NCBI GenBank assembly: GCA_032191485.1
Contig: JAVDOI010000007.1
Span: forward strand, 210,001-274,000
Length of the DNA stretch: 64,000 nt
Direction: 5' to 3'
Source of the DNA: Leptoclinus maculatus
Lineage: Eukaryota > Chordata > Actinopteri > Perciformes > Stichaeidae
The translations under genes were made by a program, and so were the position numbers. Position 1 is the stretch's first letter. Every line of letters begins with the position of its first letter. Shown in pieces: positions 36,901 to 47,056 of this stretch. Below the pieces are notes generated by a model that ran no database searches, had not been told where the DNA came from, and worked only from the letters and a program-made list of their open reading frames with translations.

Positions 36901-37558
36901 CCAAAGATAGATTATACATTTATATATATATATATATTAAATGTATTTTATTTAACAGATGGCATTTCTCTCTCAATCGTGACCAAATGGTCAGCTGGAA
37001 CATGCATCAAACTAAAACATGTTTGTCAAAAATATGTAGAGCGATTCAAAAATATGAATAAATCGCCACACTTATTGCTTCAATCAGTTTCATGACATAA
37101 TTAACATTCAAATAATAAACTCACTATAATGTGACTGCCTAATATGAATGAAAGAATGAAATAAAATACCCTATTCATAAGCTGTGTTAACATTGCAGGC
37201 CACTAAAATACATATCACCTTCACATTATGCTACTACACAACTAAGCTAGCTATTGTAAACATTAGCTAAAGTAGCAATTAAGCTAACGTTAGCTGTTGG
37301 TAATTACCCACAATTCCAAGGGGCAGCCTCAGCCACATTAATAAAGCCCATAACTTCAAAATTAAAGCAATTTAAAATGTGAAAAAAGTCTCTGTGAAGT
37401 TAAATTGAGCCAGAGATGTAGTTAGACATGAAAATAGCCAAAGAAAAATAACTGGCACCCTCAGTTAAAAGGGTTTGTCACTGTAATACTATAAATAGCT
37501 CTGGACTTCCTAGTTATATTTGGTTTGTGTGGTCCATCCGCTGTCATACATAGGGGTT
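36901..37558. other. AT-rich intergenic sequence in unit, copy 1
   Basis: No gene seen; contains a TA run at about 36920-36940 and a palindromic GCTAACGTTAGC near 37283. Confidence 0.45.
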
Positions 37559-37735
37559 GATAATGAGGGTATGAGTCTCCTTAGCACTGCTGGCATAGCA
37601 GGCCAAGCAAGAGACGACCTGGATCAGGTCTAGAGGGATACAATGGTGATAATGATAATGAGGGTATGAGTCTCCTTAGCACTGCTGGCATAGCAGGCCA
37701 AGCAAGAGACGACCTGGATCAGGTCTAGAGGGATA
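37559..37735 (+). repeat. 95-bp direct repeat, two copies
   Basis: 37559-37640 and 37654-37735 are near-perfect direct repeats of 82 bp with a 13-bp spacer. Each contains a small CTGCTGGCATAGCAGG hairpin. The pair is retained in copies 2 and 3 of the large unit. Confidence 0.9.
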
Positions 37736-37802
37736 CCTAGATACAATGGCCTTGTAGCCGCTGGTCTAGGGACAAAGGTTGGAACACAAATTCCTTTTTT
37801 TC

Positions 37803-37804
<2 letters not shown>

Positions 37805-37849
<45 letters not shown>
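37805..37849 (+). repeat. GT microsatellite, copy 1 (45 bp)
   Basis: Pure (GT)n followed by GCGCACGC. Its length differs between the three large units: 45 bp here, 39 bp at 47961-47999, and 59 bp at 58100-58158. Confidence 0.95.
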
Positions 37850-37852
<3 letters not shown>

Positions 37853-37989
37853 ACGCTCATGTCAAAAACTGCATCTTTAGCACTAAAGTTTGGTGCTCTC
37901 GGGCTCAGAGGTTGTCGCATATACCGCCGAAACGTACATATCGAGAGCAAAAAAAATAAAATAAATGCTATATACCAGATTAAACAGCA

Positions 37990-38515
37990 ACATCTGAGCA
38001 ACACTACCGTCTAAGTCATTTTTTACACACTCCAAAACACAACTATAGACAACCACACAGCCAAACTGAGAAAATTGTGAACCGCATCACACCTTGAGGT
38101 GCTTTTCTGGGCAAAAACGCTGGAAATTGACGGTAATCTGTTCGAAGCATATGCTCTCCAGGTCATTCTCTCTCTTTCTGTGTTAAAATGGACGTTTTCA
38201 GTCAATATATGAGAAGATGGTCAAAGAACGTATCATTACACTCTCTGTTCATTTCCGCATCTATTGCTGTGTCACATGCGAAAATCCGCCAATCAGAAGG
38301 CTCTGTAAAGTTCAGATGAAATCTGTGAAAGTGGAAGAAAATTGCATATGAGCACCCCAGAGAGCTCAAAATGGCTCAAAATTATGCCAAACAGCTGTCA
38401 TATGATAGATTGAACATGCTTAGTGATAAAACAAGTGAAATATATAGTTATATAGTATATAAAAGTACAATGGAACAGATGGTACAGCTGCATCCAAAAT
38501 GAGAATTTGGCTTGA
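37990..38515 (-). repeat. Unclassified interspersed repeat, shorter copy in unit 1
   Basis: Matches, in reverse orientation, the 3' part of the copy at 24790-25452 (for example 38260-38310 against 25405-25440) and more weakly the inverted arms at 640-1900 and 15340-16590. Confidence 0.55.
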
Positions 38516-38616
38516 CTCTGCATGAAATCTTGTATGGAACTGCTTCACTTTATCAAAGTAAAAATTGCTGTGGAAACGTATTATCTATTGTGCTATGATT
38601 GTAAGATGCATAGCCA

Positions 38617-39184
38617 TCACCCCTGCTGTGCTAAATCTCTCGCCAGGTGTTGTTGGCACGAGAGCCAAAACCAACCTGCTGCTGCTGCTGCTACAACTGG
38701 CTTTTGTTCCTCATAGCTGAGAAGAGACTGGACTTCTTGAAAGCTGAGGGAATAGTTAACAAATGACAGCAGGCTGTCCTTGCTGTGCCCCGCTGCCATG
38801 AACACTCGTGCAGCCTCCTCCTTTTGCTGGTTCCTGATGAGGTAGATGGTGTACCCAATGTCATTCTCCAGGAGCCAGCGGAAGGACTTCCCCTTGTACT
38901 TCCCAAACTGCAGGATGTAGTCTCCAGTCACCTCAGTTTTATCTGAAGCATCCCCTCCTCTCTGGCGGACCACAGTCAGAGCATTCTGTCTGACCAGCTC
39001 CTCCTTCACAGGTGTCCTGTAGAGACTGGTTGTCTTTGAGAACTTTGGCAGCATCAGTCGGATCCTGACGGAGAAATCCAAGTGGTCCCTTACCGAACGG
39101 AACCGTCATTCTCCCAGGGAAAATAAAATGTTTGTGCATTTGACCTGTAAAGACAAAGAGTAAAATATATATTTTTTGCTGCAA
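38617..39184 (-). CDS. Uncharacterised protein with ExoX-C-like GKYKG motif, copy 1
   Basis: Two overlapping minus-strand frames form one likely coding segment. The upstream frame (39184-38939) reads GRMTVPFGKGPLGFLRQDPT and AAKVLKDNQSLQ; the downstream frame (39081-38617) continues RTPVKEELVRQNALTVVRQR, then DYILQFGKYKGKSFRWLLEN, DIGYTIYLIRNQQKEEAARV and SLLSFVNYSLSFQEVQSLLS. The switch falls near 39025-39035, so a one- or two-base lesion or a small intron is needed to join them. FGKYKG followed by D-x-GY resembles the small C-terminal domain of ExoX-like nucleases; that is a weak, motif-level link. The function is unknown. Similar sequences may be multicopy and transposon-associated in fish. 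The 3' limit is uncertain: an Ala run and a possible exon end occur near 38690. Confidence 0.5.
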
Positions 39185-39309
39185 AACATTTGCATCAAGC
39201 AGCCTTACTAATCTTTAACTAATAGCCTAATTAGCATTAATTAATAAACTCATCAACATCTGTGTATGTCACAAAAAAGACAAAATGTGAAAGACAAAAA
39301 CACTTATTT

Positions 39310-39450
39310 CAGCATTTATTTATTCAGTTTTGTATTCATTTCTGTATTTATACATTTATTTATTTAGTCCTGTATTTATACATTTATTTATTCTTTCCTG
39401 TATTCATTTATACATATATTATTGCATTTATTTATACTTAAAAACAATTT
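39310..39450 (+). repeat. TTTATT-rich low-complexity repeat, copy 1
   Basis: Degenerate tandem words such as TGTATTTATACATTTATT. No coding content; frames through it are artefacts. Confidence 0.75.
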
Positions 39451-39532
39451 CGTCCTCCATAAGTCACATGTCATCTCTTCTGTCTAATCGAACGAATATA
39501 GACCTGTTCTCACGCTTGCCCAGCAACCGTTA

Positions 39533-39640
39533 AACTGCGTGGCCGAACGGTTAGCGTGACTGCACACAACGCAAAACCTCAATGCGCATGCGCAGATCAT
39601 TGGGACGCAGGGGTCGGTGGTTCGACTCCCGAGAGAACCT
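39533..39640 (+). repeat. tRNA-like sequence with A and B boxes, copy 1
   Basis: TGGCCGAACGG (39540-39550) fits an RNA polymerase III A box and GGTTCGACTCC (39619-39629) a B box, about 70 bp apart. The flanks do not pair as an acceptor stem and the T-arm stem is imperfect, so a functional tRNA is unlikely. A tRNA pseudogene or the head of a SINE is the better reading. Confidence 0.5.
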
Positions 39641-40145
39641 TTAATTGTGAAAGTCTCACCAGCTTCTAAGAAGGGGAGTAAACACAAAAGATTATCTTTT
39701 TCTTGTTGTATGAATTAATAAAAGCGACAACTCGGGTCCTGTCCTGACTTCATATCATACAATACACCCACATATATGTAGCCACAAAACTCTGACCTGA
39801 AATAGGCAAATTGATACATTTTTGCATCCACTTTGTTAAGAAAAACTCCTCTGTCTAACAAAAAAGTTGAATGAAAAACGATAGTCAAACCTCATTACAT
39901 GATCACATGTTTCCTCTTGACAGGGAGCTGTGATGGAAGATTTCTATGTTAATCGGGAGAAGAGAGTTTTGTTCACAAATCAATAATAAAGTCTTCAGAA
40001 GAATCAAAGTTGTCTTTTTCGGTTTATTCTCTTGCAAGGGAAAAATGCAAAACAGCCACTCAGTTAGTGTCTGTGTTGGAAGCTTCAACATTGTACAGGA
40101 ACATCACATCATTTATGCAAACACAGGTTCACGTGATCGGCCAGA

Positions 40146-40973
40146 AATCTAGGTGTAGTTATGGATTCAGACCTCAACCTGAACAGCCATATCAAGACAA
40201 TGATTAAATCAGCCTCCTATCACCTGAAGAATATATCAAGGATTAGAGGACTTATGTCTCAACAGGATTTGGAAAACCTTGTCCATGCATTTATCTTCAG
40301 TAGACTGGACTACTGTAACGGTGTGTTTACAGTTTTCTGTAACAAGTCAATCAGAAAGCTGCAGCTGATTCAGAACGCTGCAGCTCGAGTCCTCACTAAG
40401 ACAAAGAAAGTGGATCACATCACTCCAGTTCTGAGGTCTTTACACTGGCTTCCTGTCCAACAAAGAATTGACTTTAAAATCCTGCTGTTGGTTTATAAAG
40501 CACTGAATGGTTTAGGGCCAAAATACATCTCTGATCTGCTGCTACCTTATGAACCATCCCTACTCTTAGGTCGTCTGGGACCGGTCTGCTCTCTGTTCCC
40601 AGAGTCACAACTAAACATGGAGAAGCAGCGTTCAGTTTTTCTGCCCCAAATATCTGGAACAAAGTCCCAGAAAGCTGCAGGTCTGCTGAGACCCTCAGCT
40701 TCTTTAAGTCAAGACTGAAGACTTTTCTGTTTGCTGCTGCCTTTAATTGAACCAGGTTCAAGGATATTAATCAATCTCCTGCATTTCTGCATTTTACTAC
40801 TGTATTTTATTTCTTACACTGCTTTTTAATGTTTCAATGAATGTTCTTAATTGTTTTTAAATCTCCTTTTCTTATGCCTTATGTTTTGATGCTTTTAATG
40901 GTTTTATGTGAAGCACTTTGAATTACCCTGTTGTTGAAATGTGCTATACAAATAAACTTGCCTTGCCTTGAAC
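40146..40973 (+). mobile_element. 5'-truncated LINE, C-terminal end and 3' UTR, copy 1
   Basis: Plus-strand frame from MDSDLNLNSHIKTMIKSASY through SRLDYCNGVF, KLQLIQNAAARVLTKTKK and VLRSLHWLPVQQRIDFKILL to a stop at 40716-40718. This is the region after the reverse transcriptase of L2/CR1-type elements and parallels 4440-3959 of the other LINE, but it is a different subfamily. The 3' UTR ends near 40973 with CTATACAAATAAACTTGCC and a CTTGC tandem tail. A frame change is likely near 40590. Confidence 0.8.
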
Positions 40974-41170
40974 AGGACCCTGGTTTCCTGAACTGCTTAT
41001 GAAAGACTACTGTGTTTTTTTAAGAATATGTGTCTTTTTACTTTGGAAGACATCTTTCAAAACTTCTACACTACTAAAATATATGTTCCCATTACAGAGC
41101 AGAGAGGGGAGGGGCTTTGAAGAGGCAAAAAAAGAGGCAGGAAAGCGTGCTGGGCTGCTGTAAACGACAC

Positions 41171-44100
41171 ACTTTTGGCAGAAGAGCTGGCCGCAGTTCC
41201 TGCAGTGATGTCTCCGCTCGGTGAGGGAGAATCGGACCGTGCAGGCGGAGAGGCTGTCCACCACCTCGTCCTTCACCCGGTCGTTCACCGACCAGCTGAA
41301 GACCCGACCGCGACCGTCGCCCACCAGGATCTTACTGTGGTCCCTGAGGAGATGGCGTCACAGAGGAGGAGAATGACTTTTCTAAGATGTTTGTGTTCGA
41401 TAGTGTAGAAGAAGCTCTCCACACCAATAAAAACAATTACAAATCTACAACAGGAAAGAATTCGTCTTGCTCTCTTACTTGGAGATGGCGAGCGACGTGA
41501 TCTCGGCCGGTTGAGCGTTGTCCTTGCGATCGAACGCCGTGTGCACGGTGAGTTTGCTCCGGAAGACCAGCTGGCGCTCCCATCTGTAGCCTGTGGACCC
41601 ACAGAAATAAAACACGTCAACACTGTGATCAGCCTACTTTTTAAGTTTTTGTTTTCTTCTCTGATCAGAGGAGAACCCTCGTTCCTTCACTGACTTAGCT
41701 AAACAACAACAACAACAACATGTTCAATCACTGGACACCCACCGGCCCTGAGCTGGTTGTACGTCCGTGCGTCCATGGTGGAGGGCTGTGGCACCGAGCT
41801 CTGGCCTGGGTGAGCCGGGTGAGGGTGGTGGCGGTGGTGTGAGGGACCTTAGTTTGCCCCTCGGAGTAGTTGACGAACACGAAGCCGTCCGACCAGCGGT
41901 GGGAGTCGTCAGAGCTGCTGTCCATCGACCACGAAGCTCCGGTTCGTGCTGAGGGACCTGAAAGGGAACGTTGGCGTGGGTTGAGGTTCAGTAAACAAAA
42001 TATGTGGTAAATAACTAGACAGACATCTGCCTCCGGAGCGTTACGGGCGTGTGTTGTCACCGTAACTACTGACAACAATAAAAAAATGTCTTTTGTATTA
42101 GTGATATTACAACGGAATCAATGTCTGTTTTACTCCTATTCTATTTCTATGTACAAGACACATTCAAATGAACAGAAAGTGATGTAATATTAACATATGG
42201 TGCTTTAAAGGTACTCAAAGGCACTTTACATGGTAAAAAACAAAGCAAATAAATGATTGTTTATGTGAAACTTTGTATAATGTCGGATGAATTCAGCGGA
42301 GATTCAAAAGCATGACGAGTTCAATGTATCCGCGTCAGTGTTTTGAAGTGGTTTCTGCGTATTATTTGCTGCTCTCCCCACTTCTGCTCGGTGTATTTAG
42401 TGTGAGCAGTGCACTCAGCTCAACCACAGACCGTCCGTGCTGGTAAGAGGAGCGCTTGCTTGCGTACCTCTGGGTCTGTGGACGGCGCTGCCCGGTTGGC
42501 TGCCTCCACCCGTCCACGGGTTGCGTGGAGCTTTGGGCTCCTGACTCAGACTGGGCTCGTCTCCGTCCGACTCGCTGCTGTCCTCATCGCCGTTGTGATT
42601 CTCGCCGCCCTCTGTGACGCCAACAAAAACTTTGTTTTACATTTTCATAGTGAGTTTATTATGCAAATACTTAAATCAAATATAAGCAGTTTGTTTTGGG
42701 ACATGTCACTGTATCACATATTCAACAACCATTCCCTGATTTGAAAACTGCAAGTGCATTTTTATTCAAGACCAGCAGGGGGAAACATCGTCTTTAATCA
42801 TTTCTCACATTCACTTCTCAACTTCAAGGTGAAATAATGAAGGAAACCTACAGGAGTCCATGTTTTAGTCTCTCTTAAAGTCTAGACTTGTTTAATTACA
42901 AGTAACAAAAATACTATATATGCGTTTCCGTTTTAATAACTGTTACCGTGTCAGATTCGTAGTTAGCCAGACGGCAGCTGAGGTCGGCGTAGCCCCAGGC
43001 GAAGGTCTTGCTCCAGGTGGGGGGGAACCAGAACCTTGTTTTGCTCCACCGCAAGTATGCCCTTGTCGGTGCACATGATCTGTCCCACGGGCTCCTTCAG
43101 CTCTGGAGACACAAAGAAATATGAGAGTCTAAAGGGAGTCTTGCACTGTCTAATGTACAGAGTACATGGTTGGGGCTTAACTGGTACTTAAGACTGCAAT
43201 GGATTTAGCACAAAAGACAGAGAGTAAGTGTGTGTACTTGTACCTTTAACTGGTGCTAGAGAAGGTCTGAGATTGTCCAGATGATGGAAGAAGATCTTGT
43301 CGCTGTTGGAGCTCGGAGGAACGCTCGCTACGTCACCGTTGGCTTTACCACGTACTCGCTTAGGAGGATGGGGCTTCTTAAACAGCCGAGACACAAACAC
43401 ATCAACAGTCGGTGAGGATAGAAAAGGACTTTGACATCGACCAATAGCCGGATGCTAAAACATTTTGGCTGTGGAAGGTAAGTTTGTCCACTAAGGGAAA
43501 AATGCAGAGCATCCTCACAGTGGATTAAAGCTCCAGAAACTTAATGTTTGGAGACAACCAGGTCTTCATTGGGCAAAATGTCATGAAGAAGCATTTTGGT
43601 TGATGAAGTAGATGCAGACAGTAGATGATTTAGAGAAACAGACAGGACTCCGTTGACGAAAACAGTAATTGTATCTTGCTGAACACGAGAGTTGCTGGTC
43701 TACCGCTGCCTCCGTTGTTTGTGTTCATTTGTGTTTTAAAGGGTCAATTTGGATTCACCAAATTCACACAAGAACACAAGCAAACTAACCGATGGATGCA
43801 GCGGTAGTCCAGCAGTTATTGTTTCTGCAAGATTACTGTTTTTGTCAAAGGAGTCTGGCCGCTTTGAGAGCACAGATAAAGGCCTCAGGGCTGTCTGAAG
43901 GTAAGATAAGGCAGTGAACTGATATAGAGTCTTTTAAGGTGTCTGAAAACATTCAGCTTCTGCTCCCGTCCACAGCGGTACATTGCTTTGCTCCCGTGCT
44001 GGTACTCCTGTCCGTCTTTCTAAACTAGTGGCGTTCAACCCCACTTCAACAAATCCGGACTATCCCTTTAAACTAGCCTGGAGATTTAAGATATCAGCAT

Positions 44101-44317
44101 TAGTGGCGGCAGTACAGCAGCAGCGACGTCATCACCAGCCAGTATCTGACCCGTTTGGGGATTTGCCCGAAGTTGTTGATGAAGCCGATGGTGGTCGTCT
44201 CTTTGAGCGGGTCGTTGATGTTGTAGATGTCCACCTGGCCCTCGTAGAACAGGTGGTGGAAGACGTTCACCGCCTCCACGGCCGGCGGTCCCTGCTGCTT
44301 GTACCCGAAGATCAGGT
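41171..44317 (-). pseudogene. wdfy3: wdfy3 downstream exon block (end of BEACH to FYVE), copy 1
   Basis: Seven exons: 44317-44151 (DLIFGYKQQG ... INNFGQIPK, C-terminal part of BEACH), 43385-43244 (LFKKPHPPKRVRGK ... DKIFFHHLDNLRPSL), 43102-42947 (ELKEPVGQIMCTDKGILAVE), 42611-42468 (acidic linker, DEDSSESDGDEPSLSQEPK), 41957-41743 (WSDGFVFVNYSEGQTK), 41590-41479 (YRWERQLVFRSKLTVHTAFD) and 41343-41171 (VGDGRGRVFSWSVND, then RRHHCRNCGQLFCQKC of the FYVE zinc finger). Lesions: acceptor of the second exon is GG instead of AG; a C7 run near 43023 shifts frame in the third; the fifth changes frame near 41850; the WD40 exons expected between the third and fourth are absent (335 bp gap); the FYVE segment has Leu where the first zinc-binding Cys of the expected C-x2-C should be and lacks the preceding tryptophan stretch. 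The final exon is not seen. Confidence 0.87.
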
Positions 44318-44600
44318 CTGTGGCATTGTCCAGGTTTGGCTCTCCAGAGAAGGTGTCCCAGTCTGTACATAGAAAGCAACCTTTCAGTGTTTCTATGCTG
44401 TCATCTGTCCATGCATTGATAGATGTTGTTTTGAAAGACACCCCACCGAACCCTCCCCGCTTGTCCCCTGAAGTCCAGATCTTCACAAGAATGATGATCA
44501 CCATCTGACTTTCTTTACGCTGCATATAAACCAGTGTAACTTGATACATATGACAATACTGGTCTGTTATTGTGGTGACATGATGCTTTATGAGAGCTTT
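44318..44600 (-). mobile_element. LINE remnant at unit junction, copy 1/copy 2 border
   Basis: Same sequence as 34158-34440: the 5' part of the jockey/CR1-group LINE (IETLKGCFLCTDWDTFSGEP). Here its frame runs without interruption into the wdfy3 BEACH exon at 44317. Confidence 0.85.
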
Positions 44601-44784
44601 GTAATCTTCTCTCTAGGGCAGTACCAAATGTAAAGAAAAATCCTTGAACAAAGCTAAAAGAATTCAGTCTTTTTCTATTAAATGAACTTGTTTTGATTCA
44701 TTTAGTTTCAATACATTTGGACTTCATTAGACTGCTGAAATGGAGCAGCAGTCCAACCGCCGTGTTTCTGTTTGTATTCAGTAC

Positions 44785-46117
44785 CTTTGGTAAACTTTGT
44801 TGCGGACGCCTTTCTGGAAGGCCAACAAGTAGTTCCTCCCATCTGCTGAGAAGACTTCCACCGCCATGGGCTGAAAGACGATGACATACACGACATTTAA
44901 TGATCAAAAAACAAGGTGGTGAGTTAAGCACTAAGAAAAGCAAGAGGTAACTTTGGTATCTTTCAACCTGGACTCTACTTTGAATGTTTTTGTGTCTAAG
45001 TGACTAATGAGAACAACACATTTGTTTAGCTGCTGCCGTCTGCAGCGTTCTCCCTCAATACCGGACCAATGTCAGTAACTGTTGTATACCTTTTAGTCAC
45101 TAAGACACAAAAACATGGGAAAATAGTGTCCATGTTGAAAAATGACCATGAAAGCTACTCAATATAAATGTCTTGTGAATGTCTAACTCAAAGATGTGTA
45201 TTGTGTGTATTGGTTCTATATGTGCATGCTGACCTGCAGCAGGTAGCGTCTCTTGTGCACTTCCTTGATGTCCTCGTAGGCGAAGATGCTGCAGGTTCTC
45301 TTCAGCTGACTCTGTCCTTGTCTCGCTCCTCTGGGGATGATGGCCTCATGCAAACTGGACACGGACGACAGAGAGCGAGGACTTTATCAACTGTCGACTC
45401 AGTTCGACATTACGTTTCACCTAGAAAGCACTCGTGTCAACAAAAAGGGTTTATTTCCTCACACCATTGTAATCATAAGAAGTTTTATGTTTTCATCTGA
45501 TGAATGACAATGAATTGATTATAAACATGTCCATCATTACTATTATTATGAATTGACTTATAAGCTCATTGAATCCTCATTTCAGGCCCCCGTAGACACC
45601 ATGTTTAGACTCAGTTTAACACCTGAGGGTGACACAATATTATACACAATAATAACTTAAAGAAAGGTACTGTATGTAACACTGGAGACTGATTTGAGCC
45701 CTGAGCCGTTCTAAAACTGGAGCAGTCCGGACTCGCTGACCTTCTCTCCCTCCTCCGGGAGGCGCAGCAGAGACGTGTTGTCCGTCCTCTGCTCCTCCTC
45801 GGGGCCTCCCGACTCCAGCAGCTGCTCCCGACTGTCCTCGTCCGCTGTGGACCGAGACCTCTTCAGAGGAGCCTTCACCAGGCCTGGAGAGCACAGCGGA
45901 GTGTTAGACACAGTACACCAAGAAGATAGAATACTAAACCAAGAACCTTTCTGAGTAAGAACAAAGTGTTCCCTGGTGTTGCGTCTGGACCTTTGACTCT
46001 TGCGATGGTGTCCTCTCCGTGCTCGGGCTCATGCTGTGTGGTCTCTCCCTTGGTGTTGTGCTCCACAGAGTGCTGGTACATGCCAGGGTTTCCAGACAGC
46101 AACCGCACGTAGTACTC
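44785..46117 (-). pseudogene. wdfy3: wdfy3 upstream exon block, copy 2
   Basis: Exons 46117-45991, 45883-45741, 45354-45234 and 44870-44785, equivalent to the copy 1 block. The third exon is open in the expected frame here (RGARQGQSQLKRTCSIFAYE). The PH-domain exon between the second and third is missing as in copy 1. Splicing from the last exon (phase 2) to the next BEACH exon at 44317 (phase 1) would shift the frame. Confidence 0.85.
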
Positions 46118-46969
46118 CTTACTGAATCATAATGAATCACAACCCCTAAATCATTATACGCATCTCCAGATTCATGCCATTATATAGTCTTATTAATAAT
46201 AATAATATTCAAGAAGGTTTGACTGTGTATGAAATGCAAATGACCAAATAAATGCATGAAAGCTACCCCATCATTTGTAGCTGTAACTAAGGGACATCAT
46301 ATTGACTTCAAAGCAGAACGATCTGGGATGATATGCAACCACTTCCATGCAAAAGACATAAGACATGTCACTTATGGTTAGTTTTATACAAGGATGTTCA
46401 TTCTGATAATGTGAACTTCACATAATGTGAGATCCAATCCACCAGCCTCATCTGTAGCACCAGTAACTTGGTGTTCATGTAGAACACGTTCACATGCAAA
46501 TGCACACAAAACCAACGGAGACGTGCGTGTTTATTTAACGTTAACGTGATTCAAATGAAGCACCGGGTCCCGGTCATATCTTGTTGTTCTTTCGTTACGT
46601 GTCCGTAAAGTAACAGAGTATCTCTAGTTCACCTTAACTGGCCGCTGGTCAGCCTCTATATTCACTGACCTACAGTAGTAAGCGATAACTCATTTTATTT
46701 GAATGCACGGTCGTGTTAACTTATGATACTTTTGGTCACAAAAACGCATCAAAGTCGGACATGAATTAACCGGTATGAACCGTTAACGGCTCCAGATTAC
46801 AACACGTTAGCATGTTAGCATAACAAACTCATACAGAAGTCCGACTTCGACACAATAACACAAAAGAAACACAACTGACTTCATCTTCATAGCTTTCAAG
46901 TGAATGTCAGACAGCCCAGACTAATTATCATGACATTTGAATTCATTGTTATTCATCTTAATGACTTAC

Positions 46970-47056
46970 CGTTTCACGTAAGGCTGAGACCGACTGACTG
47001 ACTAACACCGGAGAAAGTCTGTCATTCGCAAAACGGCGCCACAGCGCTGCTGGTGG
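46970..47056 (-). promoter_or_regulatory. Candidate promoter and untranslated first exon, copy 2
   Basis: Equivalent of 36814-36900, with the donor GTAAGT and upstream TA-rich box unchanged. Confidence 0.35.

Larger units (their letters stand above)
34157..44316. repeat. 10.15-kb tandem unit, copy 1
   Basis: Every landmark recurs about 10160-10150 bp later (34157 and 44317, 34710 and 44870, 38617 and 48767, 43385 and 53535). Differences from copy 2 are a handful of substitutions, a 4-bp insertion near 35165-35172, and a GT tract of 45 instead of 39 bp. Left of 34157 the sequence continues into LINE; right of 44316 it jumps back to the unit start. Confidence 0.95.

Noticed and set aside
37630..38004. 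Minus-strand 124-codon frame with a Thr-His run
   Set aside because: It passes through the GT microsatellite and the 95-bp direct repeat; length differs among units with the microsatellite.
39533..39640. Functional tRNA gene
   Set aside because: A and B boxes are present, but no acceptor stem and only a weak T arm can be drawn.
40474..40761. Minus-strand 95-codon frame and its copies
   Set aside because: It is antisense to the LINE C-terminal frame.
44156..44508. Plus-strand frames over the BEACH exon and LINE junction
   Set aside because: They are antisense to the wdfy3 exon and the LINE frame and have no independent support.
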